Source: HGM04593 sp045661225 (GTDB lineage: Bacteria > Bacteroidota > Bacteroidia > Bacteroidales > Bacteroidaceae). Taken from it: DNA of 64,000 bases. The notes below the pieces were generated by a model. It was not told where the DNA came from, searched no databases, and saw only the letters and a list, made by a program, of their open reading frames with translations. The stretch covers positions 1 through 64,000 of the forward strand of contig JAZRFF010000016.1 of the NCBI GenBank assembly GCA_045661225.1, written 5' to 3'. Positions within the stretch are counted from its first letter, which is position 1; every line of letters starts with the position of its first letter. Made by a program: the position numbers and the translations under genes. This document shows, piece by piece, positions 7,149-14,745 of the stretch.

Positions 7149-8462
7149 TTAGCAGGGTTTCCACGTTAAGTGCAGAATTGTTCTTGTCCCTTTCTTGACA
7201 CTGAATAACGATGATGGGCGCTCGTTGACAAGCCATACAATAGTGTTGTTGGCGTCGGTTACAACGAGTTGCCTCTCTTTGTCGGTTGTCTTTGCTTTTT
7301 TGTCGGTAAGGTAGTCGCTGACAAGTTTGGTCCCGCGCATTCCAAATGGGGCGAACCGGTCGCCCGGGCGTGTGTTGCGTATCTGCAACGGTGTCGCAAG
7401 GTTGTCGGCTGCAATGTAGATACTCTCCCTTTCTCTTGGTATATATCCGTCGAACGTTTTTTTCTCTATTGTCAGCGTGCCGGTGGTGGTGTCTACGCTA
7501 CCTTCGGACGGAAGTGTGGCACAGAACTCTTTTGCGGTGCTTTGCGGTGCTATTGTCAATTGATTCTGCTCTTTGATTACCCTCCATTGGGCGTTGCTGA
7601 CCTCACGGCGACCTTCGCTGTCGGTAGATTCAAGAATATTGGCTGTTTGGGTGCTGTTGAATCCTAACGGTGCAAGAATCTCGTGTAGTATAGTCGATGG
7701 GGAAGTCTCTTCTTTTAATGCTTCGAGGTTTATGATATTCTCCTCTTTTACTCTTGCGATTGCTTCCTTAACCGCTTGACTGTAGAGTTCTTCGGCTTCG
7801 CTTATTCTTTGCGCTGTGGCAGCGATACTTTCGAGTACCGATGGGTTTATCCCGCTCATAAGCGGGATAATCTCGTTCCTTATCTTGTTGCGGGTGTAGT
7901 CGTTGCTGAGATTGGTGCTGTCGGTTACAAAATCTTCTCCTCTCCAACTGAGATAATCTAAAATTTCGCTACGGTTTACGCATAGCAACGGGCGTATGAT
8001 ACGACCATTTTTTGGTTGTATTCCTTTAAGTCCTTTGATGCCGGTTCCTCGTATGAGGTTGAGTAACAGGGTCTCGGCTGAGTCGTCGCGGTGGTGGGCT
8101 ACTGCAATTGCATCGGCTTTTATTGATGCTCTGTTCTTTTCAAAAGCTTCGTAACGCTGTTCTCGTGCCGCCATCTCAATCGATAATCCTTTCTCGCGTG
8201 CGTATGCCGCGGTGTCGAAGTGTACAGTGGTTAATGTGACGTTCGTTTTTGTGCATAATTGTCGGACAAATTCTTCGTCGCGGTTGCTCTCATCGCCACG
8301 CAGATGGAAATTGCAGTGTATGGCCTCGCAATGATGGCCCAGTTTAAGCAGGGTGTGAAGCAGTGCCACCGAGTCGGCTCCGCCGCTTAGTGCTACAAGA
8401 ACTTTAGCCCCTACCGGGAGAAGATTGTGCTTCTTTATATATTTTTCGACCTTGTGTACCAT
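7149..8462 (-). CDS. tilS: tRNA(Ile)-lysidine synthetase
   Basis: TilS converts C34 of the CAU-anticodon isoleucine tRNA to lysidine, so the tRNA reads AUA. From the ATG at 8462 the protein has 437 residues; a GTG at 8471 would add three. The N-terminal PP-loop ATPase motif is SGGADS (about 26-31), followed by IHCNFHLRGDESNRDE and VAHHRDDSAETLLLNLIRGTG. The C-terminal third has the TilS substrate-binding domain, including RNTRPGDRFAPFGMRGTK. The gene is alone on the minus strand, convergent with rlmB. Upstream, TATCTTCG on the minus strand (8474-8481) is a possible variant -7 box. Confidence 0.96.
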   Translation of the reverse strand: MVHKVEKYIKKHNLLPVGAKVLVALSGGADSVALLHTLLKLGHHCEAIHCNFHLRGDESNRDEEFVRQLCTKTNVTLTTVHFDTAAYAREKGLSIEMAAREQRYEAFEKNRASIKADAIAVAHHRDDSAETLLLNLIRGTGIKGLKGIQPKNGRIIRPLLCVNRSEILDYLSWRGEDFVTDSTNLSNDYTRNKIRNEIIPLMSGINPSVLESIAATAQRISEAEELYSQAVKEAIARVKEENIINLEALKEETSPSTILHEILAPLGFNSTQTANILESTDSEGRREVSNAQWRVIKEQNQLTIAPQSTAKEFCATLPSEGSVDTTTGTLTIEKKTFDGYIPRERESIYIAADNLATPLQIRNTRPGDRFAPFGMRGTKLVSDYLTDKKAKTTDKERQLVVTDANNTIVWLVNERPSSLFSVKKGTRTILHLTWKPC

Positions 8463-8563
8463 AATTTTCACCGCGAAGATAGAATAATATAGTCGATTAT
8501 TGGGGTAAACAGGCGATTATTTATGTAAATTAGTCTCAAAAAAATAAAAAAGGGGGTTCTTTG

Positions 8564-8594
8564 TTTGTTCTTCACAAAAAATGTCTTACCTTTG
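8564..8594 (+). promoter_or_regulatory. Predicted promoter of tRNA-Cys
   Basis: TTTG at 8564-8567 and TACCTTTG at 8587-8594 are separated by 19 bases, an exact match to the Bacteroidota -33/-7 promoter. The tRNA begins 18 bases after the -7 box. Confidence 0.7.
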
Positions 8595-8612
8595 TAACCG
8601 CTTAAAGCACAC

Positions 8613-8684
8613 GGTACCTTGGATGAGTGGCTTAGTCAGCGGTCTGCAAAACCGTGTACGGCGGTTCGAATCCGCCAGGTACCT
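8613..8684 (+). tRNA. tRNA-Cys (anticodon GCA)
   Basis: A 72-nt cloverleaf with a 7-bp acceptor stem (GGTACCT pairing with AGGTACC), an anticodon stem GCGGT/ACCGT around loop CTGCAAA (anticodon GCA), and a T arm with GGTTCGAATCC. The discriminator base is T, as expected for cysteine tRNA. The 3' CCA is not encoded (TCA follows), so it must be added after transcription. Confidence 0.95.
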
Positions 8685-8687
8685 CAA

Positions 8688-8716
8688 AAGAACCTCAGAA
8701 AACTGAGGTTCTTTTT
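8688..8716 (+). terminator. Rho-independent terminator of tRNA-Cys
   Basis: AAGAACCTCAG (8688-8698) and CTGAGGTTCTT (8703-8713) form a perfect 11-bp stem with an AAAA loop, followed by more T residues. It starts 4 bases after the tRNA. Confidence 0.85.
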
Positions 8717-8742
8717 GTTTGTCTCAATATCTACTTTATTCT

Positions 8743-9378
8743 ATGGCTGATAATTTCTTGGAAAAAAGAATGGAACTTTACAGGGCAAAGTCGGGCTCTG
8801 GCGTTGCAAAGAGTAAAGACGGCCTTGCGGCTTTGCTTGCGAAAAACCGCAGTACGCGCGGGTATGCAGCGTCGTATATTGTGCGTGACGACCAACTGCG
8901 TCGCATAGTTGCGGTAAACAGTAAGGTGGCGTCGGCTCGCAATCGTCAGGTGCTTCGTTTCAGGGTGGTTAATGCTGCCGAGGCGCACAAGGTGTTGCCT
9001 CATATAAGTATGGGTAGTGGATTGCCCGATATTACTCTGCCTTTACCCGGCACAGAGCCTAATGCTTTTATAATTGTATGTTCTACCATAGAGCCGCACG
9101 CAAGCACTTATGTTGACTTGGGAATATCGGTGCAGAGTATGCTTTTGCAAGCAGTGGAGATTGGGTTGAACGGTCTGTGTATAATGTCGTTCGATAAAAA
9201 GGCTTTAATTGAGGCTTTTGACCTGCCTTATGAACCATTGATGGTGCTTGCTGTTGGCAAAGGGTGCGAACAGGTGCGTTTGGTTGATATTCCAGCCGAT
9301 GGCAACCGTTCTTATTATCGCGAAGATGGGGTGCACTGCGTTCCCAAGGTCGTAATTGATGATTTGATGATAAAATAG
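8743..9378 (+). CDS. Nitroreductase family protein
   Basis: From the ATG at 8743 the product has 211 residues, matching the short nitroreductase-like FMN flavoproteins of Bacteroidales that begin MADNFLEKRMELYRAK. These proteins use NAD(P)H to reduce nitro compounds, quinones or related acceptors; the true substrate is unknown. Recognisable parts are the N-terminal STRGY segment where nitroreductases have an RRS(V/I)R flavin contact, the central ISVQSMLLQAVEIGLNGLC helix region, and the LMVLAVGKG strand near the end. A TTG 24 bases upstream lies against the tRNA terminator and is not credible as the start. The gene stands alone, between the tRNA and gyrB, and converges on gyrB. Confidence 0.8.
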   Translation: MADNFLEKRMELYRAKSGSGVAKSKDGLAALLAKNRSTRGYAASYIVRDDQLRRIVAVNSKVASARNRQVLRFRVVNAAEAHKVLPHISMGSGLPDITLPLPGTEPNAFIIVCSTIEPHASTYVDLGISVQSMLLQAVEIGLNGLCIMSFDKKALIEAFDLPYEPLMVLAVGKGCEQVRLVDIPADGNRSYYREDGVHCVPKVVIDDLMIK

Positions 9379-9473
9379 AAGAGTGTGCAAGATAGATGAG
9401 GGTGCTTGTGATACTTTATAGGTGTTTTATATGTATAATGGGGCTTGGGTATCTTTTTGACACTGGTGTAGAC

Positions 9474-9509
9474 AAAAAAATCGAGTAACAATTGTTACTC
9501 GATTTTTTT
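9474..9509. terminator. Bidirectional terminator between nitroreductase gene and gyrB
   Basis: A perfect 36-bp palindrome: seven A residues, then TCGAGTAACAATTGTTACTCGA, written here only as arms TCGAGTAACA (9481-9490) and its complement, then seven T residues. It works as an A-tract/U-tract terminator in both directions and sits between two convergent genes, 14 bases from the gyrB stop. Confidence 0.85.
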
Positions 9510-9523
9510 GTCTCGCAATGTCT

Positions 9524-11485
9524 TTATGCGTCGATATTTGCGTATGTTGCGTTCTTCTCGATAAACTCTCGGCGTGGGCCTACATCGTCGCCCATCAGCA
9601 TAGAGAATATATAATCGGCCTCTTGAGCGTCGCGTATTGTAACCTGCTTCAAAGTGCGTGTCTCGGGGTTCATTGTTGTATCCCACAACTGCTCGGGGTT
9701 CATCTCTCCAAGACCTTTGTAGCGCTGAATGTTTATCTCTTTCTCGTTGCCGCCGGCATACTGCTGTATAAATTCGTCCTTCTCGCGGTCGTCGTAGCAG
9801 TATTTCTTGACTTTGCCCTTTGAACAAAGGTAGAGCGGTGGCATTGCCTTGTAAAGGTGTCCGCCTTCGATAATCTCGGGCATATAACGGTAGAAGAGCG
9901 TCATAATGAGCGTTCCAATGTGTGCACCGTCAACGTCGGCATCGGCCATCATAATAATTTTGTGGTAGCGCAACTTTTCGATGTTTGCTTTCTTGCTATC
10001 CTCGGGGTCAAGACCGAAACGTACACCAATAGCCTGAATGATATTGTTTACCTCGTCGCTCTCGAATGCTTTATGCCACATAACTTTCTCGACGTTGAGG
10101 ATTTTACCGCGTAGGGGAAGTATGGCCTGGAATTTGTTTTTGCGTCCTTGCTTTGCAGAACCTCCGGCCGAGTCTCCCTCGACGAGGAACAACTCGCAGT
10201 TTGCAGGGTCTTTGTCTGAACAATCGGCGAGTTTTCCCGGCATTCCGCAACCGCTCATAGGGCTCTTGCGCTGAACGCTCTCACGTGCCTTGCGTGCCGC
10301 TATGCGCGCTGTTGCTGCAAGAATAACCTTGTCGACAACCATTTTTGCCTCCTTGGGGTGCTCCTCGAGGTAGTATGTTAAGGCTTCGCCTACAGCCTGG
10401 TCAACAGCTCCGGTAACTTCGCTGTTGCCGAGTTTGGTCTTTGTCTGACCCTCGAATTGGGGTTCTGCAACCTTTACCGAAACGATGGCTGTGAGACCTT
10501 CGCGGAAGTCTTCGCCCGAGATCTCGACTTTTGCTTTTTCAAGCGCCTTGGTGTCGTCGGCATATTTCTTTAGTGTGCGTGTGAGCGCACGACGGAAACC
10601 GGCAAGATGGGTACCACCCTCAATGGTGTTGATGTTGTTCACGTATGTGTGTACATTCTCGCTGTATCCTGTGTTGTAGAGAATTGCAACCTCAATGGGA
10701 ATGTTGTTTTTCTCGGTATTGAGGTATATTACCTCGTTTATGAGCGGCGTGCGTGAAGAATCGATGTAACGGACAAACTCCTTCAAACCTTCTGTCGAAA
10801 AGAATGTTTCGCTCTTGTAGTTGCCGTTCTCGTCGGCTTCGCGTTCATCGGTAAGGGTGATTGTGATTCCGGCATTCAAGTATGCAAGCTCGCGCAAGCG
10901 GGTGGCCAGAATCTGGTATTGATACTCCGATACTGTGAATATTGAGTCATCGGGTTGGAAAGTCTGCTTTGTGCCTCGCAGTGTTGTTTCGCCCACGCAA
11001 TGAACCGCTTCGAGGGGCTTTCCGCAAGAGTAGTTTTGCTCGTAGTGCTTGCCGTCTCGGAAGACTTCGGTCTTCATATGCTTTGAAAGCGCGTTTACAC
11101 ACGAGACACCCACACCGTGTAATCCTCCCGATACTTTGTAGGAGTCTTTGTTGAACTTACCGCCGGCGTGGAGTACTGTCATAACCACCTCAAGAGCCGA
11201 ACGACCCTCTTTTTCGTGCATATCTACGGGGATACCACGACCATTGTCCTGTACGGTTATTGAATTTCCGGGATTGATAGTTACGTTTATGTGTGTACAG
11301 AAACCTGCCATCGCCTCGTCAATAGAGTTGTCTACCACCTCGTATACAAGGTGGTGCAGACCCTTCTCGCTAATGTCGCCTATGTACATTGCCGGACGTT
11401 TGCGGACTGCCTCCAGGCCTTCGAGAACCTGAATGCTGTCGGCGGAATAACTCGCCGCAGAGTTCTTGTTGATTTCTTCGCTCAT
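9524..11485 (-). CDS. gyrB: DNA gyrase subunit B
   Basis: The ATP-hydrolysing subunit of DNA gyrase, 653 residues from the ATG at 11485. An extra 20 codons upstream (TTG-type start) would cover the promoter and are rejected. The GHKL ATPase domain shows EVVDNSIDEAMAG, the DNGRGIPVD motif and GLHGVGVSCVNALS. The C-terminal TOPRIM domain has EGDSAGGSAKQGR and MMADADVDGAHI, and the sequence ends with the usual gyrase tail EFIEKNATYANIDA. The length is that of the short GyrB class. The gene is monocistronic here; gyrA is not in the window. Confidence 0.97.
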   Translation of the reverse strand: MSEEINKNSAASYSADSIQVLEGLEAVRKRPAMYIGDISEKGLHHLVYEVVDNSIDEAMAGFCTHINVTINPGNSITVQDNGRGIPVDMHEKEGRSALEVVMTVLHAGGKFNKDSYKVSGGLHGVGVSCVNALSKHMKTEVFRDGKHYEQNYSCGKPLEAVHCVGETTLRGTKQTFQPDDSIFTVSEYQYQILATRLRELAYLNAGITITLTDEREADENGNYKSETFFSTEGLKEFVRYIDSSRTPLINEVIYLNTEKNNIPIEVAILYNTGYSENVHTYVNNINTIEGGTHLAGFRRALTRTLKKYADDTKALEKAKVEISGEDFREGLTAIVSVKVAEPQFEGQTKTKLGNSEVTGAVDQAVGEALTYYLEEHPKEAKMVVDKVILAATARIAARKARESVQRKSPMSGCGMPGKLADCSDKDPANCELFLVEGDSAGGSAKQGRKNKFQAILPLRGKILNVEKVMWHKAFESDEVNNIIQAIGVRFGLDPEDSKKANIEKLRYHKIIMMADADVDGAHIGTLIMTLFYRYMPEIIEGGHLYKAMPPLYLCSKGKVKKYCYDDREKDEFIQQYAGGNEKEINIQRYKGLGEMNPEQLWDTTMNPETRTLKQVTIRDAQEADYIFSMLMGDDVGPRREFIEKNATYANIDA

Positions 11486-11514
11486 AAGTTGTTTTTTAGT
11501 CTGATATAACTGAA

Positions 11515-11545
11515 CAAAGTTAAGAAAAAACAGCCTATCGGACAA
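11515..11545 (-). promoter_or_regulatory. Predicted promoter of gyrB
   Basis: On the minus strand, TAACTTTG (11522-11515) matches the -7 consensus TAnnTTTG, with TTG at 11545-11543 about 20 bases upstream as the -33 element. It lies 30 bases ahead of the ATG at 11485, which supports that start. Confidence 0.6.
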
Positions 11546-11650
11546 GAGTTTTTTGACGAAAAATGCCTTGTGCCGAGGCTTTTTTTATTTCAAACTCTTG
11601 AGCGTGTGGCTGTGCTCTCTAAATTGCTTTGGGGTATATACAACACGAAA

Positions 11651-11670
11651 AGGCTGGATAAATCCAGCCT
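11651..11670 (-). terminator. Terminator of rpsT
   Basis: AGGCTGGA (11651-11658) and TCCAGCCT (11663-11670) form an 8-bp stem with a 4-base loop. On the minus strand a TTTT run follows. It lies 28 bases after the rpsT stop. Confidence 0.75.
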
Positions 11671-11698
11671 CCTGTTCGGTAAATATATGTTTCAAAAT

Positions 11699-11953
11699 TT
11701 AGGCTAATTTTGCAATTCTAGCGCAGAGACCTGACTTGAGGTTTGCAGCCTTGTTCTTGTGGATAAGACCACGCTTAGCCATTCTGTCAAGCATCTTTTG
11801 TACCTCGGGGAATTTAGCCAAAGCCTCGTTCTTGTCTGTAATTGCGCGAAGACCGCGAACTGCAGAACGCATATTCTTACCAAAGTAACGATTCTGAAGA
11901 TTTCTCTTCTCTGTCTGTCTGATTCTCTTAAGTGATGATTTGTGGTTTGCCAT
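11699..11953 (-). CDS. rpsT: 30S ribosomal protein S20
   Basis: A very basic 84-residue protein of the usual length for S20. It binds 16S rRNA early in 30S assembly. The start MANHKSSLKRIRQTEKRNLQNR and the C-terminal MAKRGLIHKNKAANLKSGLCARI are diagnostic. It lies 30 bases downstream of tRNA-Glu on the same strand with no terminator between them, so a shared transcript from the tRNA promoter is likely. Confidence 0.96.
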   Translation of the reverse strand: MANHKSSLKRIRQTEKRNLQNRYFGKNMRSAVRGLRAITDKNEALAKFPEVQKMLDRMAKRGLIHKNKAANLKSGLCARIAKLA

Positions 11954-11983
11954 CTCTTTAAATGTATTTTTTAGTTTTAATAG

Positions 11984-12055
11984 TAGCCCATAGGGGAATC
12001 GAACCCCTCTTTCAAGAATGAAAATCTTGCGTCCTAGCCGATAGACGAATGGGCC
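11984..12055 (-). tRNA. tRNA-Glu (anticodon TTC)
   Basis: A 72-nt cloverleaf on the minus strand. The acceptor stem is GGCCCAT/ATGGGCT with one G-T pair and A as discriminator. The anticodon stem CAAGA/TCTTG encloses loop TTTTCAT (anticodon TTC, reading GAA and GAG). The T arm contains GGTTCGATTCC. CCA is not encoded. Confidence 0.95.
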
Positions 12056-12116
12056 ATTGCTAATAGAAACCTCTTTCGGGGTGCACTTAGAAGTGGCTTA
12101 GTGACTAAAGCGAGTG

Positions 12117-12147
12117 CAAAGGTAAAAGCTTTTTTTTAATTGACAAA
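12117..12147 (-). promoter_or_regulatory. Predicted promoter of tRNA-Glu (and probably rpsT)
   Basis: On the minus strand, TTTG (12147-12144) and TACCTTTG (12124-12117) are spaced by 19 bases, an ideal Bacteroidota promoter, about 60 bases upstream of the tRNA. Confidence 0.65.
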
Positions 12148-12167
12148 GAAATTTCGCTACTTTTTTG

Positions 12168-12175
12168 TAAATTTG
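12168..12175 (+). promoter_or_regulatory. Predicted -7 box of recO
   Basis: TAAATTTG matches TAnnTTTG and lies 29 bases upstream of the recO ATG. No clear -33 TTTG is seen at the right spacing. It is back to back with the tRNA-Glu promoter. Confidence 0.4.
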
Positions 12176-12204
12176 CCTCTCGATATTATGAAATTGCAGT
12201 AATA

Positions 12205-12930
12205 ATGATAGAAAAATTCGATGGAATAGTATTACGTACGATAAAATATAGCGATAATCTTATGATTGCCGATGTATATACTCGTACACACGGACGCCAG
12301 TCGTTTTTGGTTCCGGTATCGCATAGCAAGCGCGGGCGGGTGCGTTGTGTGCTGTTCCAGCCTCTTGCAATGCTATCTTTTACGGCTTCTTACAAAAAGG
12401 AGAGGGCTTTATCTCGTGTAACCGATGTTCAGCCTTATTCAGTGTACTCGACAATACCATTTGACGTTGTAAAGTCTTCAATAGCGTTGTATCTGTCGGA
12501 ACTTCTTGCCTATTCTTTGCAGGAGCAGAGCAACGACGAATCGTTATTTATCTTCCTTGACAGGTCCTTTGCTCTTTTCGATACGCTTGAGAGTGGTTAT
12601 GCCGACTTTCACCTTGTCTTTATGGTGCAGTTGCTGCGCTTTCTGGGAATATTCCCCAATCTTGACGATTATACCCAATATTCATATATTGACCTTGTGC
12701 AAGGAACGGCTGTAAATGTACACCCTTTGCACGGAAATTTTCTTATGCCGCAGATGGCTGTTCCTTTTGTGAATTTGTTGCGTACTGATTACAGCACAAT
12801 GCACAGGCTCTCTCTAAACAGAGAATTGCGAGGAGAACTCCTCGCAATTCTGACTGACTACTACAGGCTCCATATACCCGATTTTCCTAAATTAAAATCA
12901 ATGGAGGTGCTGAAGGAGTTGTTCGATTAA
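12205..12930 (+). CDS. recO: DNA repair protein RecO
   Basis: RecO (241 residues) anneals DNA and loads RecA at gaps together with RecR. The N-terminal OB-fold begins IEKFDGIVLRTIKYSDNLMI and contains YTRTHGRQSFLVPVSH. The C-terminal helical domain includes FHLVFMVQLLRFLGIFPN, typical of Bacteroidota RecO. I see no CxxC zinc-finger pairs, which are often lost in this phylum. The last 4 bases overlap the convergent yqeY gene. Confidence 0.92.
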   Translation: MIEKFDGIVLRTIKYSDNLMIADVYTRTHGRQSFLVPVSHSKRGRVRCVLFQPLAMLSFTASYKKERALSRVTDVQPYSVYSTIPFDVVKSSIALYLSELLAYSLQEQSNDESLFIFLDRSFALFDTLESGYADFHLVFMVQLLRFLGIFPNLDDYTQYSYIDLVQGTAVNVHPLHGNFLMPQMAVPFVNLLRTDYSTMHRLSLNRELRGELLAILTDYYRLHIPDFPKLKSMEVLKELFD

Positions 12931-13379
12931 CTATTTAATAGTTGTTTTACTATTGCCGATATAACCTTACCATCGGCCTTGCCTGCAAGTTGTTTGGTCG
13001 CAATTCCCATAACTTTGCCCATATCCTGCGGGCCTGTAGCTCCAATCTGTGCCATAATCTCCTTGAGCGTTGCTGTAATCTCTTCCTCGCTCATCTGTTT
13101 GGGAAGGTAACGCTCCATCACAGAAACCTGCGCCAGTTCCTCGGCTGCGAGTTCCGGACGATTCTGGCTTTGGAATAATTCGGCCGACTCTTTTCCCTGT
13201 TTGGCAAGTTTCTGAATTAGTTTTATGGCAGTCTCGTCCGATACGGTATCTCCTGCACCGGGAGCTGTTTTTGCCTCTAAAAGTACTTTTTTAATGTTTC
13301 GGAGGGTGTCAAGGGCTACTTTGTCCTTTGCCTTCATAGCCTCCTTGATGTCGTTGCTGATAATGTCAAATAGTTCCAT
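12927..13379 (-). CDS. GatB/YqeY domain-containing protein
   Basis: The 150-residue protein consists almost entirely of a YqeY domain, which is related to the tRNA-binding tail of the GatB amidotransferase subunit. The start LFDIISNDIKEAMKAKDKVALDTLRNI (given here as family pattern MKAKDKVALDTLR) and the later LPKQMSEEEI and GKVMGIATKQLAGKADGKVI segments are diagnostic. A role in tRNA-dependent amidation is inferred from the domain only. It starts one base after the ftsZ stop, so it is probably the last gene of the division cluster, and it converges on recO with a 4-bp overlap. Confidence 0.88.
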   Translation of the reverse strand: MELFDIISNDIKEAMKAKDKVALDTLRNIKKVLLEAKTAPGAGDTVSDETAIKLIQKLAKQGKESAELFQSQNRPELAAEELAQVSVMERYLPKQMSEEEITATLKEIMAQIGATGPQDMGKVMGIATKQLAGKADGKVISAIVKQLLNS

Positions 13380-13380
13380 A

Positions 13381-14739
13381 TTATTCTTCTTTTTCTTCTT
13401 CTTCTTCTTCGTTATTTATAGTTTCTTTTTCTACAAGAGAATTTTGTTCAGGTTTCTCTTTCTGTTCGGCGTCTATGACTATGTTTGTAATCTTTTCAAG
13501 TTCCGTCGCGCTGCGTTTGTATGTTGGTGAGTTGTCAATGGCCTCGAGAAGTTCGTCGTTGTACATTTCGTCGCCTTTGAATATATATACCCTGTATTCG
13601 GGTTTATAGAAGACGCCTACCATCTGTTCGAGTTTTCTCTCTTCCTGCTCTCTTTTTTCTTTCTCTTCGCGTGTGATGGTTTCTTTAATCTCTTCTTCTT
13701 TTTGAACGACGGGTGCCATACCCGGAATGTCTTTCATTCCGAATCCGGTGGCGAGCACTGTTACCTTCACTGCGCCCTCTTCAAGATTGTGGTCTTTGCT
13801 GTAACCCCAAATGAGCTCTATGTCCTCTTCCTGGAACTGTGCCATAAAAGACTCTACCTCACCCATCTCCTCGATGCGTATGGGGTCGTTGGGGTTCTCG
13901 TATATATTAAAGAGTATCTTTTTGGACTTGTATATGTCGTTGTCGTTGAGCAGCGGTGAGTGCAAAGCGCTTCGGAACGCGCGCGAAACACGCATCTCGC
14001 CTTTTTCTATACCGTAGCTCATTATGGCCACGCCGCCATTCTTGAGAATTTTTCTAACGTCGCGGAAGTCGAGGTTTATGGTTCCTCGTGCGGTAATAAT
14101 CTCGGCTATGCTCTTTGTGGCTGTGGTAAGCACGTCGTCGACGAGGCGGAATCCTTCGGTCACCTCGAGCTTGGGGTACATATCGATGAGGCGTTGGTTG
14201 TTTATTACCAATAGTGCATCGACGTGCTTGGAAATTTCTATCACACCCTTTAGTGCTTGTTTTATTTTGCCGGTCATTTCGAACTTGAAGGGGATAGTCA
14301 CAATGCCAATAGTGAGTATTCCCATACTTTTGGCAATCTCGGCAACGACGGGTGCAGCTCCTGTACCTGTGCCGCCACCCATTCCGGCTGTAATGAACGC
14401 CATCTTGGTGCCGTCGCTGAAAAGACGTTCAAGTTCCTGACGGCTCTCCTCGGCGGCACGGCGTGCGAATGCGGGGTCGTTGCCCGCTCCAAGGCCTTCG
14501 GTTATCTCGGCGCCCAGTTGTACTTTCTTGGGAATGGGGGAATTTTGCATTGCCTGAATATCGGTGTTACACACCGCAAATGATACGTTGTGTATGCCTT
14601 TGCGGTACATATTGTGTACGGCGTTGCTTCCTCCACCGCCTACTCCGACAACCTTGATGATTCTGGGGGTGTCTGTAGGTATTGCAAAAGGGAGTATTTT
14701 CTTTACTGGCTCGTCCATATTCATACTGTTTTGTATCAT
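13381..14739 (-). CDS. ftsZ: Cell division protein FtsZ
   Basis: FtsZ (452 residues) is the tubulin-like GTPase of the division ring. The GTPase part covers about residues 25-340 and contains VVGVGGGGSNAVHNM, the tubulin signature GGGTGTGAAP and the synergy-loop NxDFxDV equivalent NLDFRDVRKIL. A long charged linker follows (rich in Glu, Lys and Arg), then a segment VFYKPEYRVYIFKGDEMYN. The protein ends in six consecutive Glu codons (all GAA), then Lys-Glu-Glu, from a trinucleotide tract at 13384-13410. I do not see a canonical IPxFLR-type C-terminal peptide. It is 6 bases downstream of ftsA and one base upstream of yqeY. Confidence 0.96.
   Translation of the reverse strand: MIQNSMNMDEPVKKILPFAIPTDTPRIIKVVGVGGGGSNAVHNMYRKGIHNVSFAVCNTDIQAMQNSPIPKKVQLGAEITEGLGAGNDPAFARRAAEESRQELERLFSDGTKMAFITAGMGGGTGTGAAPVVAEIAKSMGILTIGIVTIPFKFEMTGKIKQALKGVIEISKHVDALLVINNQRLIDMYPKLEVTEGFRLVDDVLTTATKSIAEIITARGTINLDFRDVRKILKNGGVAIMSYGIEKGEMRVSRAFRSALHSPLLNDNDIYKSKKILFNIYENPNDPIRIEEMGEVESFMAQFQEEDIELIWGYSKDHNLEEGAVKVTVLATGFGMKDIPGMAPVVQKEEEIKETITREEKEKREQEERKLEQMVGVFYKPEYRVYIFKGDEMYNDELLEAIDNSPTYKRSATELEKITNIVIDAEQKEKPEQNSLVEKETINNEEEEEEKEE
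13384..13410 (-). repeat. GAA trinucleotide tract at the 3' end of ftsZ
   Basis: Nine triplets: six pure GAA, one AAA, then two GAA before the TAA stop (minus strand). It encodes the acidic end of FtsZ. Such tracts can gain or lose units by replication slippage without changing frame. Confidence 0.85.
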
Positions 14740-14745
14740 TTGTTA

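Noticed and set aside
8719..8742. Eight-codon extension of the nitroreductase from a TTG start
   Set aside because: The TTG lies within 3 bases of the tRNA-Cys terminator T run, and the family N-terminus begins at the ATG at 8743.
11486..11545. Twenty-codon N-terminal extension of GyrB
   Set aside because: It would place the predicted gyrB promoter inside the coding region, and the extra residues do not resemble the GyrB N-terminus.
11565..11586. Small GCCT/AGGC hairpin followed by seven T residues between rpsT and gyrB
   Set aside because: It has only a 4-bp stem and points along the plus strand, where no gene needs ending.
14024..14583. Overlapping plus-strand frames opposite ftsZ and ftsA
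   Set aside because: The opposite strand carries highly conserved FtsZ and FtsA sequences; the plus-strand frames show no family motifs and no promoters.
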